A model generated the notes under the pieces. The model ran no database searches. It was not told where the DNA came from and was given only the letters and a program-made list of their open reading frames with translations. The position numbers and the translations under genes are program-made. This document shows positions 9,001 through 17,562 of a stretch of 64,000 nt of DNA, piece by piece. Source of the stretch: Legionella donaldsonii (GTDB lineage Bacteria > Pseudomonadota > Gammaproteobacteria > Legionellales > Legionellaceae); assembly GCF_900452385.1 (NCBI RefSeq), contig NZ_UGOA01000001.1:2489501-2553500 (forward strand), in the 5' to 3' direction. The first letter of the stretch is position 1. The number at the start of each line of letters is the position of its first letter.

Positions 9001-10285
9001 GTACTTGAGCAGCAACAACAATGTCATCGACACTACGAAGATTATTAAGTGCTTCGCGAAATGCCGGGCTGGTGCTGAAACCAAAAGCTGGCTTATCAGT
9101 CAAAACTTGCTTCACTTGCTCTTTTGTTGTCGCTGCGATTAAGGCATCTAAAGCAGCTGGATCTTCACACTGCGCGATTTTTATTTTAAGTGCCTGCAAA
9201 GCCGCAGTTTGGCGCAAAATGGGCAAAGAAGTGGGAGTAATGGCGTGATCCACAAAATTATTAGCATCTATAGGATGCCCGGCTAAGTCACGATGGGTTT
9301 TTAGCACCCTCGCAAAATCAGCGACACTCCCCTGTGCAGCAAGAGCTGCCAAATCGTCGAGTCTGGGTGCCCCTAATTGAGGCAGTCTAGCCAATAAAAA
9401 ACGTTGGCCAAGCTGGCCCTTGGCTTTGTTAACTGCAGCAGCATCTAATAAAACTTCACCATCATAAGGATCACCAAAATCTTGTTTGAAATCGTCGGCA
9501 GTATTGTTCAATGTTGTTAATATTGCATCAGTACCTATCACATCTGGCGTTATTTCATTAATAGCTAATGCTAAACCTTTCTCCAGCGCAGCTTTCTTAA
9601 CGATATCCGTAAAACCTGTAGCAACAGTCAGATTAGCTGCAGTGGGTGCAGTTAAATTCCATGGAGCTAGTTGCAATTTTGCCTGAAACTGCCCATCTCC
9701 CAATGCTGCCTCAGCAATGAGTTCTTTAATCTGAGCTTCAGTAGCCACCGTATTCTTGATTTTGTTAAGTAACAGCTGTTCTTTAGCTTGAGCTTTAATC
9801 GCGTCTATTGCTGGGTCAGTTAGAAAATTCTGCGACGTAGGATCCCAAGGGCCTGGCTGAGGAAGCGAGGTTAAATCACCAAAGACTGCAGGTTTAGTTG
9901 CAAGCTTGGCACGCGCATTATTCGCATCATTGTTAATAAGATCTACTAAAAATGCTTCATCCAAGGTACCACCTGATGCCTTTAAACCAGCCTGGACTCT
10001 TCTTTGGACTGCAAGTTTGTGTAACTCTGCAAAACTCTGTCCGGCACCAGCACCAGCTAAAGTTAAAAAATTATCATCATTGGCGGGAAGCGGATCTACA
10101 ACCATGGCGTTAAAGCCATGCCAAAAATCCTTTTTCGCAAGAATGGCTCCTCTAAAACTAGCGGCCGTAGTAGGATCGGCCTTCATCAGTGCATCCAGAG
10201 CAGCAATGGCACCTCCTCCATCAGGACGGCTGATTATAGTATCATCTCGAAGGGCAGCTAAAAGTTCCGCATTTTGGATAGGCAT
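6038..10285 (-). CDS. Large helical-repeat protein, candidate Dot/Icm effector
   Basis: A 1415-residue soluble protein that I cannot assign to a named family. It has no signal peptide or membrane segment. The first 1000 residues are Ala/Leu-rich and predicted helical. A loose motif of the form LxxLAxAxxxxxFxxxL recurs, for example near residues 310, 385, 450, 640 and 940. A charged, probably coiled region follows (about 975-1110). The C-terminal segment from about residue 1258 (NFSMAMACQILAGL, then PEELKYLWSGL and NEMGTFYGL) looks like a separate folded domain. The last residues (KLGG) put a leucine at position -3, as in many Dot/Icm substrates. GGAG precedes the ATG, and a PmrA-like direct repeat lies about 50 bp upstream. 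The effector role is inferred from size, promoter and genus. It could also be a cytoplasmic structural protein. Confidence 0.7.
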   Translation of the reverse strand: MPIQNAELLAALRDDTIISRPDGGGAIAALDALMKADPTTAASFRGAILAKKDFWHGFNAMVVDPLPANDDNFLTLAGAGAGQSFAELHKLAVQRRVQAGLKASGGTLDEAFLVDLINNDANNARAKLATKPAVFGDLTSLPQPGPWDPTSQNFLTDPAIDAIKAQAKEQLLLNKIKNTVATEAQIKELIAEAALGDGQFQAKLQLAPWNLTAPTAANLTVATGFTDIVKKAALEKGLALAINEITPDVIGTDAILTTLNNTADDFKQDFGDPYDGEVLLDAAAVNKAKGQLGQRFLLARLPQLGAPRLDDLAALAAQGSVADFARVLKTHRDLAGHPIDANNFVDHAITPTSLPILRQTAALQALKIKIAQCEDPAALDALIAATTKEQVKQVLTDKPAFGFSTSPAFREALNNLRSVDDIVVAAQVQKRLLAAGPAQLKALATVDGTGTYANLKAYMKANLPTNIPSTKIDAYLTPEKITEIRQRALLGYISTPLRTMDGAALDTLLAGAHIDHVRDGVRILMGNVNDADDLTAGGDPAAGFAQQIRAYAGAEKVVRNALAINANTNYNDITAIVNDTLNHVGGNPLQTLVGVLPPKEKQILQERVVTDLVDRFPDARPTAQLTALATAKTDTEFTDALRRIGITEYSWVNKDSRAHLQALASEKALTRQISATAQFGAEAHPELLALVKQLPLNKQQELLSKPEVMKALLNVQDAHDELAKREAERVVKDILGEAIDVKPFVEENYRLYLINQIASPEIARIIAQQSPPVDINPGKIRDINNILHAATGVDGARNIFHNNGGANSNYVETVKAIQGIIGVVPASFYPAFGLNAAGNHDFSGGGDAALRVPLEEQLTRNAHMIAKARGLNTDAPDYRLITFCAALPKANNHFDNGQFDALKADLNAATSLENFITTARTKPYHGMLNGQNFEQQLTPEVFKQLKREQSRQIILDNGTYAANLGGKQRELKAVTDLFEKMKKADDKVRKQLERFGNTKSIDWFNPAFHAAAKQNAEKLGPEFLEFAKGCDAFVTQLAHQKAVIDEQLASLPSQTAVAALPSPARDAQKRDIEAYRKVLIEKGNLVGKELEHYQKMQKVLRGDPANPNPLMQKGLVKTVEEAKAGKQDIRFHFESECGPDRPASEMAEFFKPDWRGQKTIPAGGGSTMSATGGSRPAYYHAVPVVAEGMVRPHRISYGGDPTHPNDRLTGGFLEQRGSDRGTPGKDGSMEYLPSIKLTVNAFPQKLPGPPPTSDKALHEARVNFSMAMACQILAGLHDAPNKDNRIILDGTDPEELKYLWSGLVAMGKANPDMAFGPDAIKVISGAFQPKNEMGTFYGLSSNSLYEKGFKESPALTKAESFFTEASGHKKPQAQTTQDLIKLSQMFKGGVQVLREVEQSNATPAVVSKTTPKLGG

Positions 10286-10324
10286 GAATAACTCCGGAAG
10301 TCATATACGATCATTTTAAACATA

Positions 10325-10345
10325 AAATCTTAAGCAGTCCTTAAA
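10325..10345 (-). promoter_or_regulatory. Candidate PmrA operator upstream of the 1415-residue gene
   Basis: On the minus strand two TTAAG half-sites begin exactly 11 bp apart. The downstream half CTTAAGATT matches 8 of 9 positions of the published Legionella PmrA half-site cTTAATATT. The upstream half (TTTAAGGAC) matches less well. The site lies about 40-60 bp before the ATG, suitable for an activator. Only sequence similarity supports it. Confidence 0.5.
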
Positions 10346-10428
10346 CTTTGCATGATTTTTGCGAAAACAACTTGAATTGTCTTTAAACTCATCTATTTTA
10401 AGAGTATAGCAAGCAATTGGACAAGGGA

Positions 10429-10731
10429 ATGAAGATACACTTTTGCTTTATTTTGGCCTTAGTGCCTACAACCCTTTTTGCCCAAGGATGTATTACAGGC
10501 AAAGTATCTGAGAAACCCAGTTATGTCTGTGTCGATGGGCGTTCGCTCAGCCGAACAGGAGGGGGGTTAGTTTGGCAAGCCAAACGCGGTTGTTTTATGA
10601 GCCGCATTCCCTGTTGTAATTACGATGCAACCCACTACAGTTATTCAGCCAATCCCGGCTATGTTTTTTCTTCCTATAATCGCTGCCGCCAAGGCTATCC
10701 TTTCCATCTGGGAGAGATGCAGACCCATTAA
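10429..10731 (+). CDS. Small secreted Cys-rich hypothetical protein
   Basis: About 100 residues. The N terminus MKIHFCFILALVPTTLFAQGC is a typical signal peptide, probably cleaved after the Ala of LFA. The mature part has many cysteines (GC, YVCV, GCF, PCC, NRC), suggesting a disulfide-stabilised periplasmic or secreted protein. I chose the ATG at 10429 because it opens directly on the signal peptide. An in-frame TTG at 10417 is the alternative, and the AAGGGA motif is unusually close to the ATG, so the start is uncertain. It is a single gene, divergent from the 1415-residue gene. The function is unknown. Confidence 0.6.
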   Translation: MKIHFCFILALVPTTLFAQGCITGKVSEKPSYVCVDGRSLSRTGGGLVWQAKRGCFMSRIPCCNYDATHYSYSANPGYVFSSYNRCRQGYPFHLGEMQTH

Positions 10732-10747
10732 CTCAATGATTTATGCA

Positions 10748-10779
10748 AATTTTGCCTCGAACCTGGCGTTTTACGTAAG
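10748..10779 (+). repeat. Short dispersed motif, family C copy 1
   Basis: AATTTTGCCTCGA, 8 variable bases, then TTTTACGTAAG. The same pattern with identical spacing occurs at 13301-13332. It follows the small secreted-protein gene and lies in the 90-bp gap before the convergent 143-residue membrane protein gene. Confidence 0.5.
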
Positions 10780-10821
10780 CCTCTGTAACGGTTTTTCAGC
10801 GGATGGTAATAGATTATCAAC

Positions 10822-11253
10822 CTAGGCAATCGCTGCTTGATAACTCACTGTCAACAATATCGCGACCAGTAACCAGATAATCGTACTGGTCAGGTAAGCA
10901 TGCTTAAAAGACTGATAGGTTTTTTTCTTCAACCAGACATTAAGCGCAAAAACGGGAAGAATGCAGCTAACAAAGAGGATAAGAACCTTGGCCACACTGT
11001 CAGCACCCTTTTGAAATGGTAGCCAACCAGCAAACAGCGTGACGGAGCGTTGCAAGATGGTTTGAAAATGCAGAAACCCCCATAACACCCAATGTTCATA
11101 ATAAACAATCAAAGCCGTCGTTAAAATAAGAGGTAATAGGAGTTTCATCCCGCGAATAGCAAATAATTTTTTAAAAGCATTGCCAAACTCTTGTGAGAAA
11201 AATACCACGATTGCGCAGCCTACAACGACTAAAGATAAAACGACCATATCCAT
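10822..11253 (-). CDS. Four-helix inner-membrane protein, function unknown
   Basis: A 143-residue, very hydrophobic protein. Likely membrane segments lie at about residues 3-20, 37-53, 88-107 and 121-140, with Lys/Arg-rich turns between them (NAFKKLF, LKKKTYQ). I see no catalytic motif. It follows the ABC-F ATPase gene by 8 bp on the same strand, so the two are probably co-transcribed. That does not make it a transporter partner, because ABC-F proteins act on ribosomes. Confidence 0.65.
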   Translation of the reverse strand: MDMVVLSLVVVGCAIVVFFSQEFGNAFKKLFAIRGMKLLLPLILTTALIVYYEHWVLWGFLHFQTILQRSVTLFAGWLPFQKGADSVAKVLILFVSCILPVFALNVWLKKKTYQSFKHAYLTSTIIWLLVAILLTVSYQAAIA

Positions 11254-11261
11254 TTTTGTGT

Positions 11262-13109
11262 TTATCCCCTCTCTTCAAGCGCTTCCCAGCGGGCATAAAG
11301 TTTAGTTAACTCCGTTTCGTCTGCCGCTAATTGTTGTGTATGTGAAGTAATCATCTGGGCGTCTTGCTGATAAAAATCCGCTTCAGCCATTCTTGTCTGT
11401 AAAGCAGCAATTTTTTGCTCCAGGCTTTCAATTTTCTGGGGCAGTTGGCTTAACTCCCGTTGCTCATTGAAGCTTAACTTCGTCGAAGCAGTAGTCCGTT
11501 TAACGGCTGTTTTAACCGGAGCTTGTTCACGCCGCTCTTTTTTCTGCCTACGATAATCATCGTAACCGCCGACATATTCATTGAAGACGCCTTCTCCTTC
11601 ATAAACCAGTACGGAAGTCACGACTTGATTAATAAACGCGCGATCATGGCTTATTAACAATAAGGTACCAGGATAATCCATTAACATGGTTTCCAATAAT
11701 TCCAGGGTTTCAATATCCAAATCATTGGTCGGCTCATCCATGACCAGCAAATTAACTGGTTTGGCAAATAACTTGGCAAGTAATAAGCGATTACGTTCGC
11801 CCCCAGACAGTGTGGAAACCTGCTGATTAAAACGCTCGGATGGAAATAGAAATTCCCGCAGATAGCTCGCCACATGTTTTTGTTTACCATTGATGGTGAC
11901 GTAATCAGCCCCTTCTGCTACATTGGCCATCACCGTCTGTTGTTCATCCAGTTGACGGCGTAATTGATCAAAATAGGCGATTTCGAGAGAAGTCCCTTGT
12001 CGAACTGTCCCGGAGTCAGGGCTCAATTCGCCTAAAAGCAAACGGACTAACGTTGTTTTACCACAACCATTTGGACCAATAATACCAATCTTGTCACCAC
12101 GGGTCAGTAGCAGTGAAAAATCGCGCAGCAAGGTTTGGCCTGCTACGGAAAAATTAACCTTATTCGCCTCGATAACCAAAGAACCTGAGCGCGATACATC
12201 CAAGGTTAATGCTTGTACCTTGCCTAATTGCGCGCGGCGGGCTTTGTATTCTTCTCGCATTGCTTTTAACGCGCGTACACGTCCTTCATTGCGAGTGCGG
12301 CGGGCTTTGATACCAGTACGAATCCATGCTTCTTCGTCTGCCAGACGCTTATCAAATAAAGCATTTTGCTTTTGTTCACTTAGCCGTAGTGCTTCACGCC
12401 GGTCCAAATAAGTATCGTAATCACATTCGTGACTGTAAAGTTTGCCGCGATCAATTTCGACAATGCGATTAGCGATCTGCCCCAAAAATTCACGATCGTG
12501 TGTTACAACCAGTAAACTACCCGTATAGGTTTTTAGATAAGATTCCAACCATTCAATGGCATTCACATCCAAATGGTTTGTAGGTTCATCAAGTAACAAG
12601 AGGTCAGGGGCAGCAATCAGGGCTGCAGCCAACAAAGCCCGCCGTTTCATTCCGCCTGATAAACGACTCATTTCCGCTTGCGGATCAAGGCCTAAACGAC
12701 TTGCCATCATGTCTACCCTGGGTAGCAAATCCCAGGCATGCAGATTATCCATTTGCTGTTGACATACAGCTAATCTGGCTAAATCATTGGTCGCTGATAA
12801 ATGATGGAATTGCGCAAGTACCTCCCCAACTTCACCCAAACTTTTTACCAAAAAATGGTAAACCGTTTCTTTACCGCTTATGGGAACTTCCTGAGTTAAA
12901 CCAGCAACGCGTAACCCGCCAAGTTTATTCAGTTGCCCACTGTCAGGCAGCAAATCGCCTTGCAATAAACGCAACAAAGTAGATTTACCAGCGCCATTTC
13001 GTCCCACCAAAGCAATACGCTCCTGCGGCTGGATCTGCCAATCAACCGCATCAAGCAAGCAATTGCCAGCAAGTTTTAAGGTTACCCCATGAAGAGAAAC
13101 TATACTCAT
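11262..13109 (-). CDS. ABC-F family ATPase, Uup/YheS-like
   Basis: A soluble duplicated ATPase of 615 residues. The first ABC domain has GRNGAGKST (Walker A), LSGGMKRR (signature) and LLLLDEPTNHLD (Walker B). The inter-domain linker (about 225-310) is Arg/Lys-rich. The second domain has GPNGCGKTT, LSGGERNR and LLVMDEPTNDLD. A C-terminal coiled coil (about 540-612) resembles the DNA- or ribosome-binding tail of Uup/YheS. There is no membrane domain. ABC-F proteins act on ribosomes or in genome stability. Which subfamily applies cannot be fixed by eye. Confidence 0.88.
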   Translation of the reverse strand: MSIVSLHGVTLKLAGNCLLDAVDWQIQPQERIALVGRNGAGKSTLLRLLQGDLLPDSGQLNKLGGLRVAGLTQEVPISGKETVYHFLVKSLGEVGEVLAQFHHLSATNDLARLAVCQQQMDNLHAWDLLPRVDMMASRLGLDPQAEMSRLSGGMKRRALLAAALIAAPDLLLLDEPTNHLDVNAIEWLESYLKTYTGSLLVVTHDREFLGQIANRIVEIDRGKLYSHECDYDTYLDRREALRLSEQKQNALFDKRLADEEAWIRTGIKARRTRNEGRVRALKAMREEYKARRAQLGKVQALTLDVSRSGSLVIEANKVNFSVAGQTLLRDFSLLLTRGDKIGIIGPNGCGKTTLVRLLLGELSPDSGTVRQGTSLEIAYFDQLRRQLDEQQTVMANVAEGADYVTINGKQKHVASYLREFLFPSERFNQQVSTLSGGERNRLLLAKLFAKPVNLLVMDEPTNDLDIETLELLETMLMDYPGTLLLISHDRAFINQVVTSVLVYEGEGVFNEYVGGYDDYRRQKKERREQAPVKTAVKRTTASTKLSFNEQRELSQLPQKIESLEQKIAALQTRMAEADFYQQDAQMITSHTQQLAADETELTKLYARWEALEERG

Positions 13110-13300
13110 ACAAACTCATCGCTTTTTTAGAGCTGTTGATACTATCCTGATGTGCTTAGGTTTTGGTTGCTATCTTCTAGCTCAACGACTCTTTAATCTA
13201 AACTCAATAGGATCAGACTCACGCAACCTCCGATCCCCTTCGTTAAAATTTTGCTTTTAATTCGGTCATTTAGTCAGGCTAAACGCTCTCATTAAAATCC

Positions 13301-13332
13301 AATTTTGCCTCGACTTCGACATTTTTCGTAAG
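13301..13332 (+). repeat. Short dispersed motif, family C copy 2
   Basis: AATTTTGCCTCGA, 8 variable bases, then TTTTTCGTAAG. This is the second copy of the motif at 10748-10779, with the same spacing and orientation. It occupies the 235-bp gap between the protease-like gene and the ABC-F gene, where no other gene is seen. Confidence 0.5.
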
Positions 13333-13345
13333 TCCTGAGGGTAAA

Positions 13346-13834
13346 TCACTTTTTTATAATTAACTGTTTATCCTGCTGCGATAAATTAAACTGGGACAAC
13401 ACATTCATACCTAATAAGATAGTGTCATCATCACTGCCGGGTACAATCACTGCCTTAACGTTATTTAAGGTAAATTTAGCAAAACTTAGTTGTTTTAGGC
13501 GAGTCAAAGTCCCTGTCACTTCGCCACTGGCTGTTTGGATGCTAATTGGATAACGACCCTGCAACTGCAACTTGGCAGCTAGCCATTGGGGTATAGCCAC
13601 CAAAGTAGCCCCTGTATCTAAAATAAATTTAACTGGATAATCATTAATGGAACCATCGATGTAATAGTGCCCCTGTTCATCAGCAACAATCGTGACAGAT
13701 CCATGAGTGATTTGATAGGAACCTTGTTCCTTCTCACCGTAATAATAAAAAAATAAAAGCAATAACCCAAAAAACAACAACCAGGCAATGAGAAACATCC
13801 AACGCCCGGTTTGTGTATATTGCTTATCAACCAC
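13346..13834 (-). CDS. Membrane-anchored retropepsin-like aspartic protease
   Basis: 162 residues. One N-terminal membrane helix (about 13-31) is followed by a periplasmic single-domain aspartic protease fold. The active-site motif is VKFILDTGATLVAIP (D-T-G). The later segment TILLGMNVLSQFNL is the usual hydrophobic-Gly partner of the family. Bacterial proteins of this type (TIGR02281-like) are expected to dimerise as retroviral proteases do, and their substrates are unknown. It lies 4 bp downstream of ridA on the same strand, so it is probably part of the gmk-rpoZ-spoT-ridA group. Confidence 0.85.
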   Translation of the reverse strand: MVDKQYTQTGRWMFLIAWLLFFGLLLLFFYYYGEKEQGSYQITHGSVTIVADEQGHYYIDGSINDYPVKFILDTGATLVAIPQWLAAKLQLQGRYPISIQTASGEVTGTLTRLKQLSFAKFTLNNVKAVIVPGSDDDTILLGMNVLSQFNLSQQDKQLIIKK

Positions 13835-13838
13835 GTCC

Positions 13839-14234
13839 TTAACCTTGAACTGATGCGGGTAAAACCATCACCCCATCGATTTCTACCTGCGCTCCACGCG
13901 GCAGGGCACTTACTCCAATTGCTGCCCGGGCTGGATAAGGTTCATCAAAATAACGCGTCATTGCTTCGTTAACCAACGGAAAATGGTTCAGATCAACCAG
14001 ATAAACAGTCAATTTAACCAAATTTGCCAAACTGCCACCTGCCGCTTTACAAACAGCTTCCAAGTTATCAAAAACCTGATTAATTTGCAGGCGAATTTCA
14101 TCGCTGCATAATTGCATGGTTTGCGGATCAAGCGGAATCTGCCCGGAGAGATAAACAATATCTCCACAACGAACTGCTTGACTATAGGTGCCAATCGCTG
14201 CTGGCGCTAACGCACTATGAATAGGTTGCATCAA
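13839..14234 (-). CDS. ridA: RidA family enamine/imine deaminase
   Basis: Hydrolyses reactive 2-aminoacrylate-type enamines formed by PLP enzymes. It is a trimeric cytosolic protein of 131 residues, the usual length. Conserved features are the N-terminal AIGTYSQAV segment, the central LSGQIPLDP, and near the C terminus the arginine in [23 protein letters not shown] that binds the substrate carboxylate. It starts immediately after the spoT stop and is likely co-transcribed with it. Confidence 0.93.
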   Translation of the reverse strand: MMQPIHSALAPAAIGTYSQAVRCGDIVYLSGQIPLDPQTMQLCSDEIRLQINQVFDNLEAVCKAAGGSLANLVKLTVYLVDLNHFPLVNEAMTRYFDEPYPARAAIGVSALPRGAQVEIDGVMVLPASVQG

Positions 14235-16358
14235 TTAATCTCCCTGCTTTTTACGATATAGGCGCATCACCACTTTATTAGCACGCAAACGACGCATCAC
14301 TCGTGCTAAATGAGTTCTGTCACGCACACTGATTGAAAAAGTCACTCCATTATGCCGCCCATCTCGTGGATCGACATTAATATTACCAATATTGGATTCC
14401 GCCTCAGAAATTGCTGTTGCTAATGCAGCTAAAACACCGCGCTGATTAGCGACTTCAACGGTAATATCTACCCAAAACTCACCTTGCACCTGGTCATCCC
14501 AGCGTAAAGAAACCAATTGTTCCGGGTGATTTCGTCCTTGATTAATGTTAGGACAATCACTGGCATGCACTATAATACCGCGACCTTGCTGAAAACGCCC
14601 AACAATACTATCGCCTGGTATCGGTTGGCAACAATCAGCGAAATGAACCACCATCCCTTCAGTACCTTTAATAGCCAAAGGACCACTTTTCGCTGTTTTA
14701 TCCAGTTCACTACTTTCCTGACTAATCACCAGCCGTTTGGCTATAATCATTGGCATCTGATTGCCAATACCAATAGCATAAAGTAACTCATCGGCGGATT
14801 TGTAATTTAGATCATGTAACAAGGCTTGCAAAGACTCCGGCGGTACCTTGGCATAATCACTGCCTAATTCAACAAGCGATTGCTCCAGCAAACGCTTACC
14901 CAAGACTATCGATTCCGTATGTTGCTGACTTTTCAAGAAATGACGTATGTTACTGCGCGCCTTGCCAGTCACCACAAAATTAAGCCAGGCAGGGTTAGGA
15001 CGAGCCCCAGGTGCAGTAATAATTTCGACCGTCTGGCCATTCGTTAATGGAATACTCAGTGGAACCAGCCGACGATTCACTTTGGCGGCAACACAACTAT
15101 TTCCCACACCAGAATGCACTGTATAGGCAAAATCAACCGGTGTAGCGCCCTTGGGCAATTCCATAATATGGCCTTTGGGGGTAAATACATAAACTTCATC
15201 CGGGAATAAATCAATTTTAACGTTTTCAATAAATTCCAAAGAATTTCCTGTGCTACGCTGCATTTCCAACAAGCGCTGTACCCATTCACGTGCACGTAAT
15301 TGGGCTTCATTCACTTCCAAACCAGACGATTTATAAATCCAGTGGGCAGCCACTCCGTTTTCAGCCACCTTGTCCATGTCGCGAGTACGTATTTGTACTT
15401 CCAGGGGAACCCCAAAGGGGCCAAATAACGTGGTGTGCAGGGATTGATAACCATTGGCTTTAGGAATCCCGATATAGTCCTTGAAACGTTGCGGAACGGG
15501 TTTATACGTTTGGTGTAAGGCTCCCAGAACCCGGTAACAGGAATCAATATCCTCAGTAATCACTCGAAAAGCAAAAACATCGGTTATTTCAGTAAAAGAC
15601 GCTTTTTTTTGCCGCATTTTACGATAGATACTATATAAATGTTTCTGCCGACCAAAAACATGCTCATAGGGAATATTGAGTTTCTCCAAGGCCTGCTGCA
15701 AATCCTGTTCAATTTTTTGGGTGAGCTCACGCCGATTACCTCGTGATTTTTCGACTGCTGACTTAATAGCCCTATAGCGCATGGGATAAAGTGCTTGAAA
15801 GCCCAAATCCTCAAGACCAATATAGATAGCATGCATCCCCAAACGATTGGCAATGGGGGCATAAATTTCCAGGGTTTCGATCGCAATGCGTCTTCTCTTT
15901 ACCGATGGCATTGCGCCTAAGGTACGCATGTTATGATAACGATCAGCGAGTTTTACAATAATGACACGGATATCTTTCACCATCGCTAAAACCATTTTGC
16001 GGAAATTTTCCGCCTGGGCTTCAGCGCGAGATTCAAATTTGATTTTGGTCAGTTTGGTTACTCCATCGACCAACGCAGTAACATCTTCACCAAATTGCTG
16101 GGTTAAATCATCTTTACTAATGGAGGTATCTTCAACCACATCATGGAGTAGAGTGGCCATTATGGTTTGATAATCCAGGCGCATACGGGCTAAAATCAAC
16201 GCTGCGGCAACCGGATGGGTAATATAAGGTTCACCTGAGCGACGCATTTGGCCGCGATGTGCTTTTTCAGCGACCAGATAAGCTTGATAACATTTTTCAA
16301 TAAGCGGTTGCTCAAGGTAGCATTTAAGCTCTTCGTCTAACTCCTTAAAGTAGCTCAC
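14235..16358 (-). CDS. spoT: SpoT, bifunctional (p)ppGpp synthetase/hydrolase
   Basis: Makes and degrades (p)ppGpp. In Legionella this alarmone controls the switch from replicative to transmissive phase. The order in the 707 residues is typical. The HD hydrolase domain has HRGQMRRSGEPYITHP, LLHDVVEDT and RYHNMRTLG. The synthetase domain has KANGYQSLHTT. A TGS domain follows near 385-445 (FTPKGHIMELPKGATPVDFAY), then a C-terminal ACT domain. The HD residues are intact, as expected for a SpoT rather than a RelA. It lies about 300 bp downstream of rpoZ on the same strand, followed by ridA. Confidence 0.96.
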   Translation of the reverse strand: MSYFKELDEELKCYLEQPLIEKCYQAYLVAEKAHRGQMRRSGEPYITHPVAAALILARMRLDYQTIMATLLHDVVEDTSISKDDLTQQFGEDVTALVDGVTKLTKIKFESRAEAQAENFRKMVLAMVKDIRVIIVKLADRYHNMRTLGAMPSVKRRRIAIETLEIYAPIANRLGMHAIYIGLEDLGFQALYPMRYRAIKSAVEKSRGNRRELTQKIEQDLQQALEKLNIPYEHVFGRQKHLYSIYRKMRQKKASFTEITDVFAFRVITEDIDSCYRVLGALHQTYKPVPQRFKDYIGIPKANGYQSLHTTLFGPFGVPLEVQIRTRDMDKVAENGVAAHWIYKSSGLEVNEAQLRAREWVQRLLEMQRSTGNSLEFIENVKIDLFPDEVYVFTPKGHIMELPKGATPVDFAYTVHSGVGNSCVAAKVNRRLVPLSIPLTNGQTVEIITAPGARPNPAWLNFVVTGKARSNIRHFLKSQQHTESIVLGKRLLEQSLVELGSDYAKVPPESLQALLHDLNYKSADELLYAIGIGNQMPMIIAKRLVISQESSELDKTAKSGPLAIKGTEGMVVHFADCCQPIPGDSIVGRFQQGRGIIVHASDCPNINQGRNHPEQLVSLRWDDQVQGEFWVDITVEVANQRGVLAALATAISEAESNIGNINVDPRDGRHNGVTFSISVRDRTHLARVMRRLRANKVVMRLYRKKQGD

Positions 16359-16661
16359 ACAACACTCCCTTCAACTACCGCTGAATTTATTTGGGCTAAT
16401 GCCCCAGGATAAAACATTGAGTTCACTCGTCAATTTTCTAATAGCTTGGAGCAGCTTGTTTTAAGCGCGGTAAAACAACCTGGAAACATCAGTATAAAAA
16501 ACACTCTTGTTTCACCATTATAGTAAAATTGACTATCAAAACTAGAGTCTGTTGACATTTCTATCATTTTCGCTCTTGGATTGATTTTCGGTGCGGAAAT
16601 ACGCACATACTCCAATCCTAATTACTCACGTCAATGACAATGTCGACCGCTTTTAATAACC
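16359..16661. other. Intergenic region spoT-rpoZ with a small hairpin
   Basis: Three hundred bases without a convincing gene. Near 16578-16619, GGATTG...CAATCC encloses a shorter GTGCG/CGCAC palindrome. The minus strand reads GAGTATGTG there, reminiscent of family A repeats. I place no promoter for spoT with confidence. Confidence 0.4.
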
Positions 16662-16865
16662 CTAGTCTTTGTCCAGGATATCCGGCTTGATTAACCCTTC
16701 AGCAATTTCCCGCAAAGCAACCACAGTAGGTTTATCATTTTCCCATTCCACCATGGGTTGTTCGCCACGAACAGCTATCTCGCGAGCACGTTTGGTAGCC
16801 ACCATGACTAACTCAAACCGGTTTGCAACATGCTCTAAACAATCTTCTACGGTTACACGTGCCAT
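16662..16865 (-). CDS. rpoZ: RNA polymerase omega subunit
   Basis: A small subunit that binds beta-prime, aids RNA polymerase assembly and forms part of a ppGpp site. The 67-residue protein has the omega signature [30 protein letters not shown] with the central Arg-rich helix. It is short compared with the 91-residue E. coli form but normal for Legionella-like genomes. The order gmk-rpoZ-spoT is conserved in gammaproteobacteria and confirms the call. Confidence 0.95.
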   Translation of the reverse strand: MARVTVEDCLEHVANRFELVMVATKRAREIAVRGEQPMVEWENDKPTVVALREIAEGLIKPDILDKD

Positions 16866-16922
16866 ACTCTTCTCCTCCAGAACTTAAAAAAAGATACCAA
16901 CTTGGAGCCAAAATAGTCTATT

Positions 16923-17558
16923 TTACTGCGATGCCATCAAGAATGAAAGTAATTTTCCTTGCTGATTGACTTGACGAGCCATTCGGAGCCGGTTTGCAAT
17001 GACTATGGCTTGTAACTCAGCGGCTGCTTTATTGAAATCATCATTGACTATCAGATAATCGAATTCTGAAAAATGGCTTAGTTCATCCTGAGCCCGCCGC
17101 ATACGGCTGGAAATAACCTCTTCATTATCCTGACGCCGGTCTAAAAGCCGCTGTTTAAGGGTATCCAGTGCAGGCGGTATGACAAAGACAGAAACAGCAT
17201 CAGGAAAAATATCTTTAATTTGTTGGGCACCTTGCCAATCAATGTCTAGAACCACATCAACACCTGCCTGGAGACGGGTGTTTATCTGCGCTACAGAAGT
17301 ACCGTAATGATGATTAAATACCAGAGCATGCTCTATAAATGCATTGGCTTCTATCATGGCCAGAAATTGCTGTTCATCAACAAAAAAGTAATCCACCCCA
17401 TCTTTTTCACCAGGCCGTTTTTTACGGGTAGTATGGGAAATAGAGACTTCGATTTCAGGGAGTGAAGTCACTAACTTTCGCACCAAACTGGTTTTCCCTC
17501 CCCCTGAGGGAGCAGCAACGATTATTAAATTACCTGCATAAGAATAAGCATCGGCCAT
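16923..17558 (-). CDS. gmk: Guanylate kinase
   Basis: Phosphorylates GMP to GDP. The 211 residues match the family. The P-loop is [11 protein letters not shown] near residue 15. The GMP-binding region includes [35 protein letters not shown] and the lid arginines in [11 protein letters not shown] follow. It starts 4 bp after the yicC-family gene on the same strand and is followed by rpoZ. Confidence 0.96.
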   Translation of the reverse strand: MADAYSYAGNLIIVAAPSGGGKTSLVRKLVTSLPEIEVSISHTTRKKRPGEKDGVDYFFVDEQQFLAMIEANAFIEHALVFNHHYGTSVAQINTRLQAGVDVVLDIDWQGAQQIKDIFPDAVSVFVIPPALDTLKQRLLDRRQDNEEVISSRMRRAQDELSHFSEFDYLIVNDDFNKAAAELQAIVIANRLRMARQVNQQGKLLSFLMASQ

Positions 17559-17562
17559 GGTT

